Below, piece by piece: positions 37,828 to 50,991 of a stretch of 64,000 nucleotides of DNA. Below the pieces are notes generated by a model that worked only from the letters and a program-made list of their open reading frames with translations, was not told where the DNA came from and searched no databases. The stretch lies in contig CBFFRP010000136.1 of the NCBI GenBank assembly GCA_965644295.1, forward strand, positions 1 through 64,000, written 5' to 3'. The position numbers and the translations under genes are program-made. How positions within the stretch are numbered: position 1 is the stretch's first letter; the number at the start of each line of letters is the position of its first letter. The DNA is from Paraphysomonas bandaiensis (Eukaryota; Chrysophyceae).

Positions 37828-38193
37828 CTACTTCCTTCTCATTTTATTTTTCATCTTGTTGAATGATGCTTCTTTCATTTTGATACGGTTTTTAGTCGCC
37901 CTGACGTTGTCTTTCCGCCTTGGCTGATTGTGTCCAGTCACTGCGTTTGACAAGACAATAATGTCATTAATTTCGTGGGCAGCTTTGTTTGGAAAATGTC
38001 TCTGAATATTACTTTGTATATCATCTCTCTGAAGACCGGAAGACGTCAATCCTCGTATGGCTTTCTGCATTGATTGAGACACACCATGTTTCTCCAGTTT
38101 CTTCTCTGTTCTTGATGACTTCGATGCAGCATCCGTTAATAATAAACAAAACAAAAAGATCCAAAACATACGCATTGCATTGTGTAACCTCAT
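37828..38193 (-). CDS. Small basic secreted protein, unknown
   Basis: A 121-aa single-exon frame with a classic signal peptide (MFWIFLFCLLLTDAASKS, hydrophobic core then small residues) and a Lys/Arg/Ser-rich mature part ending in MKNKMRRK. No cysteines follow the signal, so it is not a disulfide-rich peptide. Family not recognised. Secretion is inferred from the N-terminus only. Confidence 0.5.
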   Translation of the reverse strand: MRLHNAMRMFWIFLFCLLLTDAASKSSRTEKKLEKHGVSQSMQKAIRGLTSSGLQRDDIQSNIQRHFPNKAAHEINDIIVLSNAVTGHNQPRRKDNVRATKNRIKMKEASFNKMKNKMRRK

Positions 38194-39361
38194 CTTTACA
38201 ACTATAAGATTATCTTGCTTCGGATAGAGTCTATCCCACTTAACTGTACCTGCCTGTGTCTTATATATGTATATGTACGTACATACATGGTTGTTGGTAT
38301 ATTGAGGTGGTGGGATGGTTATTTCCGTTGCATACTTTTACTTGTCGTTTTTTTTGGTATATATGTGAAAATAGGGGATTAATCCGACTGTAGTCACGAA
38401 AATTTAGGATTTATAATAAAAAATTGATGTTGACCAGTTAAAATGCTCTATTGATGATCGAGAGCGATATATTGGTCCAGCTTGTTGCAGTAATTCAATT
38501 AAGACAAATTCGATCCTGCAGGTGGATACATACATACATAGAACACAATAAACACCAGTGTGTATGCATGTAACTGATACGATGAAGGTACTATTATTAC
38601 CCTCATAGTACGGTTTAATTTTAAGTTATATTCTGGTGTTGTAGAGACTGACGATCGTGCTTTCACGTGCATTTATCAAGCGGAACACAGAGAGAGGCAC
38701 TAGCATCAATGTATAGATATCTGATGACATGTTATTTTGTCGATCGGTGAAATTTAAATAGACATGTTTGGACAGTATTTTCTACTTAACTAGTATTCCG
38801 ACTAGTAGGGAGAAATGTGGTGTATCTTGTGACAATAAAGATCTAATTTAAACATTTATCATAGCAACTTTCGAGCCTATTAAACCCAGTGTAAAGTAAC
38901 TACTGACTAGTTCATTCAACAACTACCAAGCAAACAGCGCACTATATATCTAAATATTTTGTATCACTCCATGTCCAGCATAATATGATAAGATATAGTT
39001 ACTTCATATTTACAACATGAACCACATCAGACTGTGTGCTAAAGAACATAACTACAACTGCAACAGGCCATGGATGTTCGCATCAAATATTTCATATACA
39101 GTGCATAGTACCACTATGTTATTATGTTTTGTTTGCTCATACTAATCAATCTATATATCTAGTTATCAGTCTATTCATCTGACTAGAGCTATATTAACTA
39201 CTCCTACATCGAATACATAGAACATTAAACAGCTATGTTTGAAGAATATTCAAACTAATTCATCTCAAATTGCCTCCGTCGGGCGGGGCGAATCGATTAA
39301 TGCACTTCGATGAGTTGCAGTGTTGCGTATGTATATAGCAGACCGTGATCGTATAGCACAT
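38194..39361. other. Intergenic, no gene seen
   Basis: AT-rich, with small tetranucleotide runs (ACATACATACATAG near 38526). No ORF with coding character. Confidence 0.5.
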
Positions 39362-40753
39362 CTATGATGTAGCTTCACTGCTGGGAGGTGAGATATATTC
39401 TGACAATAATGCGATGAAGTCGTCGGTCTCCTGTATATCACAAAGATTTAGAGCGACAGAGATATCAAGGTGGGAAGCACCTGTATGTTCTTCGTTTTAA
39501 ATAGGTAAGACACTGGAACGAGCTCACCCTCCTGTTCCGTATTTTCTGTGTTTTCTGTGTTTTCTGTCTTTTCAGCTTTATCGTTGTCCACTGAGAAAGA
39601 ATCTGAGCTAGGCAATGGAGTAGGAGTCTTCTTCGTAAAGCATGTCAACCTAGTCGCTTTTTCGCCCTGTTTGGCAACCGTAACATGGGAGTCTATGAGA
39701 GTGTTAAGCAGTAGTTTGGTTCCTAAATATACAGTGATAAGTGTTGATATCCCCAGAGCATTTTACAGCACTCACCGACGCCCCCCGGGGTTCCTTCCCG
39801 TCGCATCACCAAGCGAGCTACCATTTTCGTGTCATTACTTTCACCAGCAGTATTGCTATCTTTACTAGGTCGAAGGATCCGAACAGGGCCTGTTCCCATC
39901 TCGACCCACTCACTTCTTCCTGAATCAGTTGACCCATCTGACCGACGGGTGAGGCGGAATAGCTTTACACGCAGCTGTAATACGCATTCCTCTCCTGCCT
40001 CGCCGTTGTCAACCTTGCTCGGGGCAAGGAGGACGGGAGAAGAAGCACCCGACCGACATCCTTCTCCCCCAAAGACAGATTGCGGTTCTTCTTCCCCACT
40101 GTCTTCCTCGTCCTTTTCCTCCTTCGCAGTATCACCACTGGCATCAACCTTCCCTGTATCAGATGAAGTTGCCGATTCCGTTGTGGCTGTTTTATCTCCA
40201 TCTTGAGCATTGGATGCATCCGTGTTTCCACTGTCCTTCACAGAGACACCACTGGCCATTTTGTCCCAAAAATTATTCTTACCGCTTACGTAGGACATAA
40301 ACGGGTTGTGTGCAGGGTTAGGTGTCGAAAAAGGATTAGGTTTGGGAGACTTCGGAGATGATCGAAGCGCTGGCGGGCCCATTTTGCCAATAGCCTCGAA
40401 CGGGTTCACTTTAGCATAGGCAGAAAATCCTAGATATTAGAATTACAATGGTCCACATTTTCAAATACTAGCATTACCACTTGATTTATTGTCTTTATTG
40501 GTGGTGTCCGCACTAGTATTTGTGCTGGTAGAAAATGCACCAGACGCTTTGACAATCCTATGAGCATCATCAGTTAGACTATCCGCTGCATATAAAAAAA
40601 TACTCCAGTACACCTTCGCTTTTCAAGAACTTCGGCTGGGGCTCTATCCCAAGTTGATTTATTATTTTCATGTGTACCGACACCACCATCACCCTCAGCG
40701 TTTTCTACATCCTCTTTCACTAGTTGAGACTCAGCTACACGTTTATTGGACAT
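39362..40753 (-). CDS. Nup50-like protein with C-terminal Ran-binding domain
   Basis: Five exons (40753-40614, 40578-40478, 40429-39776, 39722-39481, 39430-39362) join in frame to 401 aa. The N-terminus (STWDRAPAEVLEKRR) resembles the importin-alpha-binding start of Nup50. The middle holds three NPF motifs, an acidic DEEDSGEEE block and one FGG. The C-terminus is a RanBD: ECVLQLRVKLFRL, WVEMGTGPVRILR, ARLVMRREGT, LLLNTLIDSHVTV and VSYLFKTKN. Nup50 and RanBP3 share this layout and help importin release or Ran-dependent transport at the nuclear pore. Intron 1 is only 35 bp, the shortest here; using the nearer GCAG acceptor would break the frame. A TENTENTEN repeat lies inside the RanBD. Confidence 0.85.
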
Positions 40754-40979
40754 GGAGATATACAAATCACTGATCCAGTGACAATGAAAACAATGAACTA
40801 CAGCAAATTGATATGTTGATATTGACCAGCTATGTGCTATCTGACTATGCAACATGCACTGCACAATCCGCCATATATTATACCTGTATATAATATCCGC
40901 CTGTAGTATGAGTATGACTGTATGCTCATCCATAGATACATACGAAGGAGTATACTGCAGTAGGGTATATGTATACCGC
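40754..40979. other. Upstream region of the Nup50-like gene
   Basis: AT-rich with ATACTGCAG/TATAC words. No gene. Confidence 0.4.
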
Positions 40980-40997
40980 AGTATATCATACCACACC

Positions 40998-41203
40998 AAA
41001 GCTGCATTCGTAAGCAGGCGAGAGTCAAGTAGGGACAGAGAGGATCAGAACACAGCGATGCCATGCTGGGATGTACCACAAAGACAGCAGAGACGAGGAC
41101 TGGGATCGAACAGACAGAGAGACATTAACAGAAAACCACTCAAACAGTAAACCACTCATATGCTGGGGATGTGGCGAGCCGGGTCATCGGTTGAATGAAT
41201 GGC
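40998..41203 (+). pseudogene. Inverted partial copy of a retrotransposon gag
   Basis: Plus-strand reading AAFVSRRESSRDRED, VPQRQQRRG and ICWGCGEPGHRLNEW (zinc knuckle) matches, in inverted orientation, the minus-strand gag at 41285-41440. Frames are interrupted. The two copies form a hairpin with a loop of about 80 bp (41204-41280). Confidence 0.7.
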
Positions 41204-42110
41204 TCACACCCAGAAGTGAGTGCATTCTTCAGAGTCACTGTGCACTGCTTTTCCTCGGTTTCCTGGCTGTCTGGAAATTCATTCAACCGATGACCCGGCT
41301 CGCCACATCCCCAGCGTATTAATGTCTCTCTATCTGTTCCTCGTCTCTGCTGTCTTTGTGGTACGTCGCTGTGTTCTGATCCTCTCTTGTCCTTACTCGA
41401 CTCTTGTCTGCTTACGAATGCAGCTCCGCCTCCCTCTCTCATCGCTCTCTTAGGCGTCAGATATTTTGATGTCTTCGTGTATATTTCGTTGACATGCTTA
41501 GGTACTTCTTGTGTTCTCATTGTGAGATCATAGAGGTAGCTAGTCTTGAAGTCTCCGTATCTTGTGTCATCTAACCCTCCAAAGAAGTCCGTCGCAATAT
41601 CCTCTTCACTCATTTCTGCGTTGTTCATATTTTTGTATGCTTCTAGGAGACGGTCGAATCTTTCTTTGTAAGTAACTATGCTTTCATATGCGCCTTGTTT
41701 GACCTGGTACTTTTTTCTTGCTTCCGCACGTTCCACTGTACTTACGCTGGAGTTAGTAGACACCTTGTGTGTTTGTTTGATAACTAGGCATAGTAATAGT
41801 GGATCCTTGGTCCTGTTCATAAGCTCGTACTCATCTAACAGCTTGACTGCGTCTATTGATTCTTGGCTCAGATGGTCTACCATAAACGAGTAGAATGCCG
41901 ATCTGTCATACAGCATCCTGTCCATCAATCTCCCTCTAGTCTTGATCTTGTCCTTCATCAAGTCGAGGTTGACTTCATAAGGGTCATTGTCCAAGTCAAA
42001 ATTCTCTTGGTTTATTGTATTGGGCTCATAATATTTGCCCAGCTCTACTAGGCGTGCAAGGCACCGTACTTTTGCATACTACCAGCCTCTGTTTGAATGT
42101 GGCGAGTTCG
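41140..42110 (-). pseudogene. Degenerate retrotransposon Gag
   Basis: A 284-codon minus frame from 41994, with in-frame similarity continuing upstream (RCLARLVELGKYYEP) until a frameshift near 42075. Features are Gag-like: YEVNLDLMKDKIKTRGRL, an alpha-helical UBN2-type region (YKERFDRLLEAYKNMNNAE) and a zinc knuckle WGCGEPGHRLNE, whose first Cys is Arg here but Cys in the inverted copy. Protease, integrase and reverse transcriptase are absent. The 3' end is replaced by the hairpin, so the last residues are antisense of the knuckle. It is unrelated in sequence to the Copia Gag at 272. Confidence 0.75.
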
Positions 42111-42638
42111 AGTTGGCACCGTATCTTTGTATCGGGTGTATGAGGACAAGCTAGTACTTATCAGTATCATGATATGTATTAGCTTGAATATCTTATAGTG
42201 CGATACATACTATTTACCAGTGTTATCTTACTACTTAAAAGGAAAGTTGAATAGCTCTACAGCTCTCGAGAGTAACGCCTGACATCTCTGAGTGTGAGAC
42301 TGCTGTTTATTTCATATTATGAGTGTTGTAATTCCGTGTGCTTTGGCGCGTATGCGACTACTTTAAGAGTACTAATACGGACTTGGCCTTGTACAGGTAG
42401 TAGTATCTTAAAGAATTAATATCTCGTTCTACATCGTGTGTGTGCTATACCAACTTCACTAAAATATAAGGTTACAGTTTCAGATTTCAGACTATACGTC
42501 GTATTTATTTATCACATATATAAATATAATTCAAAAGCTATATACTCTACTGTCTACTGTGCTCTTTGGATGAACTTTCTCGAGTAGTAAGTACAGTAGG
42601 GCTAGAAAACAATATATTGCAATACTCTTTGATGTTTC
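42111..42638. other. Intergenic, no gene seen
   Basis: AT-rich; presumably includes remnants upstream of the broken gag (LTR or leader not identifiable). Confidence 0.4.
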
Positions 42639-42761
42639 CTAGCCCTGAAGTATAGTGCTCGTTATTTAAAAAGTACGTAGTTTGTTTGTTTGCTTCAATC
42701 ATCGCTGTATACCTGCGAGGGCCATACCAAGCAGTATTATATGGCATTTCGTAATGCAGAA
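42639..42761 (+). repeat. 123-bp direct repeat, copy 1
   Basis: Identical by eye to 43082-43204. It contains GTTTGTTTGTTTGC and GCGAGGGCCATACCAAGC. The two copies flank a 144-bp palindrome. Confidence 0.93.
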
Positions 42762-42939
42762 TGTTGAGTTCTGCAATATGATGTGATATATATTGTGCAA
42801 TTGAAGTGAGTTAACTGTGTACAATAGGTAAAGTCAACTCATAGGTGTAACGGGTGATTATAGTTACAAAGGAATTAAATTCAGTTACTGATGTGTGACT
42901 ATACAAGATATAGAGCTGACTGAAGAACATATGAGAAAC

Positions 42940-43083
42940 AGATGTTGCTGAGGACAGATGTTTCAACATATGTTAGACGAATATGTAGTGAAGTGTTCAG
43001 AATAATAATTATAATTATTATTCTGAACACTTCACTACATATTCGTCTAACATATGTTGAAACATCTGTCCTCAGCAACATCT
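42940..43083. repeat. 144-bp perfect spacerless palindrome
   Basis: 72-bp arms are exact reverse complements with the centre at 43011/43012 inside AATAATAATTATAATTATTATT. The outer ends are AGATGTTGCTGAGG / CCTCAGCAACATCT. No clear target-site duplication was seen. It could form a cruciform, or be a short foldback MITE. Confidence 0.95.
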
Positions 43084-43204
43084 AGCCCTGAAGTATAGTG
43101 CTCGTTATTTAAAAAGTACGTAGTTTGTTTGTTTGCTTCAATCATCGCTGTATACCTGCGAGGGCCATACCAAGCAGTATTATATGGCATTTCGTAATGC
43201 AGAA
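43082..43204 (+). repeat. 123-bp direct repeat, copy 2
   Basis: Second identical copy of 42639-42761; it starts within two bases of the palindrome end. Confidence 0.93.
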
Positions 43205-43485
43205 GTAGTTAAGGATCTATACATACATATCAATCTAATAATAGAAGGAAGTAATGAGCTTTGTAATTGCATGTTATAATAGTAAAAGGACTCGAAATAG
43301 CATGTGAAAGAGTTCATGTGAAAAAGTGGATTGGAGAAACAAAAGAGGTCATAGATTAAAAATATCTGTACAACAACGCAGATTATAGTTCGTGTATTGT
43401 TCGTGAAAATTCTTCATCGACAGTAGCAGTGCATGAATAACAAAAATTTCAAAACTTCTAGAGAAATATGCCCGACTTCCGTATA

Positions 43486-44605
43486 TCATAATTCATTAAT
43501 ATTGTATTCTGTCCAGTGTGGTTCGTACGATGCGCCGTTTTCGTCTTCCTTGTATTCTGCACTAACAGGAACAAAAGTCTTATCCAGATATACATTATCC
43601 CCTTTCAAAATTGATGACTTCGCCTGCATTTCCGATTCTTGCTTTAGCCATGTGGTTGCCTGTGTAGAGAAAAAGTCGGTCAGTATGCGTACAGTATACA
43701 TCAATGGCAACTACGCACTTCCACTAATATGGACTTCACAATAAAATTGATGGCAAACTTCGGCAGCCACTTTGGAAGGACAGCAGCTGTAGAATACAAG
43801 ACTCGGCTCCACTGCCTGCACACATAGTCAAACCAGTGAGTCATATTCATGTAAGGCATGATGTTGCAACTTTACCTTTTGGTAGGATGGGCCATAACCT
43901 GCCAGTGGCCAACACTGTCTTCTGCACAGAACAACATCAGTTTCATAAAACCCATATAAAGGTAACTTACCAAAATCACTCTTTCGGTCATAATCTAATG
44001 TCCAGGTTAAAGTGTTCATATCAGGTCTGTGTACTAGGCGTAAGAAGTAACCTACTTTTATGGCCAGAACGCCAGCTTCAAAAAGAGCAAATGTTACTTC
44101 GGAACCCTGTGAATTAAGATTGAGACGCGCATTTAAAAAAGCAATAGCAAATACATCTTCAAGTGTTTCCTGGCGGTAAACGGAGAGATGTTTAAGTGAA
44201 GGAACCATCGATGGGTACTTTTCAAATTCTAAGAGTTTCTTCATGCATACATGTGGAGGCGCATCAATATCCTGAATTACAGATGCACCACCTTTTCGGT
44301 CTGATATTTCATCACCTCGAATAATGACCTAGAAAACAGAGATTACCTTTGCTACTAATGTAAGACATAAGATTACCGGTTTACTGCTGTCCAGTAGTGC
44401 AAGCTGGTCTGCGTCGAGGCGGTAGGGCAAATGATAGCCAGTGTACTTCTTTAGATAGATATGAGTTACATAAATACTTGATAGTCATAAAAACCTTCAG
44501 TATTGCTTTATTGGGATGTTTTTGGTCGGCAGAATAGCACGATCCAGGGACGAAACATAACACCAACGCAATGCACGCTATGTACATGAAATGATGTATT
44601 ATCAT
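43486..44605 (-). CDS. Secreted SRPBCC/START-like (polyketide cyclase-type) protein
   Basis: Seven exons (44605-44495, 44448-44377, 44328-44155, 44106-43971, 43921-43876, 43815-43719, 43659-43486) give 269 aa. An N-terminal signal peptide (CIALVLCFVPGSCYSAD) is followed by one START/SRPBCC domain: GGASVIQDIDAPPHV, LLEFEKYPSMVPSL, LTWTLDYDRKSDF, EDSVGHWQVMAHP, and a long C-terminal helix (ATTWLKQESEMQ). Such domains bind lipids or other hydrophobic ligands, or act as cyclase/dehydrases. The ligand cannot be read from sequence. The signal peptide implies entry to the secretory route, or a plastid behind ER-type membranes if the host has one. It is divergent from the TPR-J gene. Confidence 0.85.
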
Positions 44606-45176
44606 TGCAGCAGATTCTCAGGTGAACTAAAACAAAGCACAAGAAGGCCCAATTATAGTCACTTGTCACTAGATCTTAACAGGGCCCAGTGATGAAGGCA
44701 GTATAACATACAAGTCAAATGCATGTGCTTGTTCTTCCTTCACGCCTCTGAGTAGACGTACAGCCCTATATACGATGTATTCCAGTACTGTATACCAATT
44801 GTATATTACTGTATACCAGTACCACAGGAGGCCGTTAATATATTATGAATACGCTCTGTAGTATGCCGTATATATACCCCTACACAACTGTGGACTGAAT
44901 CAACGGTTCAATACACCCCCATATTCTCTATATAGACCTAAACAGTTCATATGTATACGTATAGTATGTGTGTATGCCTATGGTTCCATCTGTATGTACA
45001 CATACATATACATATATACATACATACATATCCGTTCAATTCAACTCTTCACAGAATTGAATTATTATACAACGACAATATATCACATACAGCACTGTAA
45101 TAAGCCTACAGGGTCAAGTCGGTAATTGTTTCTCAGTCTCTATTGTTTATGTGTGTTACCTGATTCATTCGTCATT
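44606..45176. other. Divergent promoter region, SRPBCC and TPR-J genes
   Basis: A 571-bp AT-rich space with TATA-rich stretches and a CATACATATACATATATACA run near 44998-45020. No gene. Confidence 0.5.
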
Positions 45177-48100
45177 ATGAGTAGCGACGATTTGCTGTCA
45201 CAATCATTTTCTGCGTGTAAATTATCTCCCAGTGACAATAAAAGCACTACATTCGATAGCTCACATGTGTTTCAGAAGATGTATACAGATGAAACTAAGA
45301 TCAATATGTCCACACTTGAGGATGCCATTGAAATGATGAAAGAAAAAGCGATGACGAGTATTTCATTTCCAGAATTAATGATGTTTTTAGCAGGAAATAC
45401 TCATAAAGAAAATGAGCCTGATCAATCCAGTGCTCCCGAAGATCCTGTTCATACCCCGAAGGTTAGTACACCCGAAGACAGTGATGGGGCCAGTATATCA
45501 TCTTCCGTTGACTCATCGTGGTCGAAAGCATCATTGGATTCGCCGGTTCATAAGTTTAGTTTTAAAACCCCGCAGAAACTATTTACCTTTGAGGAACCAA
45601 GAGCAAAAAATAAGTCTTCCCAACCAGAAAAAGAACTCTCTACTGACCAAACAAGTAGATCACTGTTTGGATCATTTAATGACACTAAAGGTCCGGGTCA
45701 TGTGAAGAAGGAGTGCTCGATCGACCAAACAAATAAAACACCGTTTGGACCATTTACTGACACTAAAGGTTCAGATCCTGTGAATAAGGAGCCCTCGACT
45801 GAACAAACGAATAGAACACTGTTTGGATCATTTAATGATACTAAAGGTTCAGATCCTGTGAATAAGGAACCCTCGACTGAACAAACGAATAGAACACTGT
45901 TTGGATCATTTAATGATACTAAAGGTTCAGATCCTGCGAATAAAGAACCCTCGACTGACCAAACGAATAGAACACTGTTTGGATCATTTAATGATACTAA
46001 TGGCCAGGGTCCTGCGTCCTGGAGAGGTGTCCCTTATACTGGAAAGTCCCCCTTCTCTGAGGGCAATGATAATGCTCCCAGTAATCCTCCTATACCTTCG
46101 TTTGCCTTGGGATCCTCCTCCCAGACAAATAGTGGAAAGAACCGAGGAAAAGCTTCACGACGGCGACAACACCAGCCAAAGGAAAACAAACAGAATCATG
46201 AATCGAAACCTGCGAATACTTTGCCAGCTCAATCATTTGCATTCGGCAGCGGCTCTGGAGAAAAGAAATTTTCTTTTGGTGGTAGTCCTGCATCCTTCTC
46301 ACAAGAAGGGGAAGAAATGGATATCGGAACGACTGAAACTCAACCAGATCCTCCCGTAAACCCAACTACTCCTTTCAGAAAGAAAATACCAGCTAGTTCA
46401 AAAAAGAAGAAAAGTGCAGTAGGGACTGCGACTGGAAGCAAATCGCACCGTAAAAACTCGGCCCAAAGCAGCCATGCTATGCAAGAGCTCGATAACATGT
46501 TTGCTCGGATTCAAGTTGATGGCCTGTCGAGTGGTGATGATGTGGGGGCTGGTGTTGAAGGAAGAGACCAGCAGGCACAAAGGCCATTTTTCTATTTCCC
46601 GGCTGATAGCAACGACGAGCGCAGAGATGCTGAGGTAAATACAAAGAAATGCATTTAGTTCCGTGCCTCATTATTTTGTGTGGGCTATAATGCAGTCCGA
46701 GGCTAGTAGAGCGACGAATCAAGAGAGAAATGATATGGGAAAAAGTAGGAATAATACGAAGTAACTTAATACTTATCTAATATTTACTCGTGACAGATGA
46801 TCCTAACGACAGGATCGATGAGGTGACGATGAAGATGTCTGAACTTGCGGAATCCTACAAAATTCAAGGGAAAAAAGACTATAGCTCCCAGCACTACGAT
46901 TTGTGAGTCTGCTTATATATTTAGTTTTATATATCTTACCACATTTGTTGTTAGGGCGTATGATTCTTTCACGAAGGCTTTGGATGCCGCACCTCCTCAA
47001 TGGCGAGAGAAAGCCAATGTGTTATCAAATCGGGCTGCTGCCTTAATTATGATGGAACGGTAATCATGAGCGTCATTCGACGTAATTGATCAGCGTCTAA
47101 TATTACTATTGCAGATTGGTAGAAGCAATACAGGACTGCGAAGCAGCTACAGTAGTGGATCCGGAATTCGTAAAAGTGCACAGCAGACGCGGTCGAGCAT
47201 ATTTAAAACTTGGCAAAATAGAAGAGGCAACTGATGCCTTCATGCTGGTTTTGGGTTGGACAGTATCCACGGAAGAATCTAATGCGAATGACAAATTTGG
47301 TAGAGAAATAGCCCGACAAGCAATGAAACAAGTCGTTTTGGCGAAAACTCTTCGTGATAGACTGGTGAACGCCTCCAAGAGTAATGTAAAACAAAACTTA
47401 CAAACCGCTGAAGAACTGCTGGCGCTGTGTCCGTATATGAGAGAGGCTCAAACTCATAAGGCTCGAGCTTTATGTCAGCAGCATAAGTGGGACGAAGCGA
47501 AGCATTTCATGGAGTATTGTGTGTGTGCGATACACCCCTCCATGCAGAAGCTACACGCGCACTCATGCACAGAACTTTCCCTTGTGAAATTGGAGAATTT
47601 ATCGTGGCATGTGGATTCGAGTGGTGTTCTGAGAGTAAGAACAGATGCAGTGTGTATGGCTCTTTTGAGCATGGGCTCTTCAATGGCCCAGTGTTATTTA
47701 ACAACTCTAAAGAATCAAGCTATATGTAGAACGAGTTGTTCAGCAGATGTGATGCTGAGATTAACAGAAGTCTTGAATGCTGCGATTGATAGAACTTTTC
47801 AGCCACATACTACTTCAACTGTTGATATTGGTTGGGATTGGGTCGTATCAGAGCTAAGCAAGATACAACTCATAATATCCATTAAGAATGATGCGGATAG
47901 TAAATTTCGGAGTGGAATGTTTGTCGAGGCGATACAGCGCTATGGAGATGTCCTTCAGGTAACGTTTTCAGCATTGTATGTGGATATGATAGCCGATTTA
48001 ATGTTCACACACTGCATACAGGTTGATCCTGATGCTCATGTGTGGAATGCAATTATGTTCGGGAATAAGGCTGCCTCAGCAATGCGGCTCGGGCTATTTA

Positions 48101-48983
48101 GTGAGGCTGTGTCAGATTGTCACCAAAGTTTAGCTAGAGACCCAGAGTATTCGAGGGCCTATTTGCGTCGCGCGCGCGCTCAGAGAGTAGGTCTATTTAT
48201 ATGTAAACATCTCACTCTAACTTGGAAGAAAGGCTCTAGGTAATCACTCTGCCAGCGTTAGAGATTACAGAAAGTACCTCAAATCTGTGCCCAAGCCTCC
48301 TGATGCGACGTCTGTAGAAGAGGAACTTTTGGAAGTGTTACGTGCTAAATCCGATGAGGAGCGATGCCGCCGCGGAGCTCCTAATTGGAACAGCAATGGA
48401 AGAGGCCCGACGTATGAGAGCCGGGAAAATTACGACACGAGGGGTAATGCGAGATCTCAACAGGAAAAACCGTCGAGCTCATATTATGTATGTTTTTACA
48501 CTTTGCTTTTTCATGATCTTACTGAAAGTGTAGGCTTATCGTGAATCTGGGGCACATAAGAACCGCAAAAAGACCACACCACAAAAGAATGAGCGACAAG
48601 AAAAAGGTCATAGTCAAGGAAAGCAAATAGAACCCGAGGTCACATCAGCCAATTATTACCGTCGTTTGGGTTTACATGTAACTGCTACCGATCAAGAAAT
48701 CAAAGCTGCGTATCGCAAAATGGTAAGATGATATAAGAATGCTAGTTTAAAAAGTTGACATACGGATAGGCTTTAAAGTTTCACCCTGATAAAAACAAGG
48801 ATGAAGGAGCAGCTGAAATATTTAAAAGCGTGACAGAGGCATATTCCGTGTTGACTGACAAGGTACTTTCACTTCCATTCACTTTTAATACAATTTTATC
48901 ACATAGCTTTTGTGTAGTCAAATCGGAGAATGTATGATGACGCCAATACATATGGTAGAGAAAGCCGTAGAAGTCGTAGGTAG
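45177..48983 (+). CDS. TPR and J-domain co-chaperone with FG-like N-terminus
   Basis: Ten exons: 45177-46634, 46696-46760, 46813-46902, 46955-47059, 47115-47958, 48022-48190, 48240-48487, 48534-48722, 48770-48862, 48918-48983, giving 1108 aa. The N-terminal 480 residues are disordered and contain five 26-residue repeats with [10 protein letters not shown] cores plus SFAFGSGSG and FSFGG. TPR repeats follow ([55 protein letters not shown], and after a gap [18 protein letters not shown]). The C-terminus is a J domain with an intact HPD ([12 protein letters not shown]). This matches the DNAJC7 / plant TPR16 type of Hsp70 co-chaperone; the plant members also carry FxFG-like N-termini. The J domain stimulates Hsp70 ATPase, and the TPRs bind Hsp70/Hsp90 C-termini or clients. 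Start 45177 is chosen over an upstream non-ATG extension because MSSDDLL begins the natural frame. Confidence 0.9.
45639..46028 (+). repeat. Five 78-bp in-frame repeats in the TPR-J gene
   Basis: Units of 26 residues ([20 protein letters not shown] core). Units 3 to 5 are almost identical in DNA and units 1 and 2 are diverged, which indicates recent expansion at the 3' side. Confidence 0.92.
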
Positions 48984-49505
48984 AATCGCCCCGACTGAGT
49001 TTGTTGTTGCAATGTTGGCTGAATTTCTACCATACTGGGGTCTAGTATGGTGGCTGTTAAATTTATACTAAACGAACTTTCTAGAATCATCTAGTATATA
49101 CTATATATTGACAGCAAATCAGTGATTATTTACTCTAATCTTTCCTATAAAGAGTTAAAATTAATTACTCATTATTAGTTTATAGTTACTCTACGTGCTC
49201 CGAAAACTACATACGTACTTTCAGTCAACTCTACTTTTACTTACTACCTGGAGAAGGTAAAAATATGTAAGATATATATGGTGCTATATCAATATAGATC
49301 GGCTCAACAAATATCTCTTGTATGATCTTCAGGTAAATGGAAAATACATTTCACTTCAATTTTCTAGTAGGTAAAGCTTAGGTGACTAGTTAATATGACT
49401 ATTCTAGCGAAGCCTACAAGAAAACAGTGCTAGGGGCAGCAGGAATTTAACTCTATTATTACCAAAAATTCGAGAGCACGAGGAAATCGATATCAGACAA
49501 GAAAC
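48984..49505. other. Convergent intergenic space, TPR-J and DPM1
   Basis: AT-rich space between two 3' ends. No gene seen. Confidence 0.5.
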
Positions 49506-50876
<1,371 letters not shown>

Positions 50877-50991
50877 GGACAGTACCCGGACTTCGCACGT
50901 GGTCACCCACCGTACTACTAACCGGGCCAGATGCAACTTAACTTCCGCGAGCGGAACGAGAGCGGGTGCGGTTTGCATTGTATGACCGTCC
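50877..50991 (-). rRNA. 5S ribosomal RNA
   Basis: The minus strand gives a 115-nt 5S rRNA. The ends pair perfectly (GGACGGU with ACUGUCC). Conserved loops are readable: GGAAGTTAAG (loop B/box A region), CCCGGTTAGTA and GGTGGGTGACCACGTG (box C / loop E region). A T run follows the 3' end. A TATA-like TTTATATATATA lies about 24-36 bases upstream of the start on the minus strand (51015-51027). It is a single dispersed copy, not linked to other rDNA in this window. Confidence 0.92.

Noticed and set aside
42547-42747. 66-codon minus-strand ORF
   Set aside because: Covers the 123-bp direct repeat; no coding signature beyond that.
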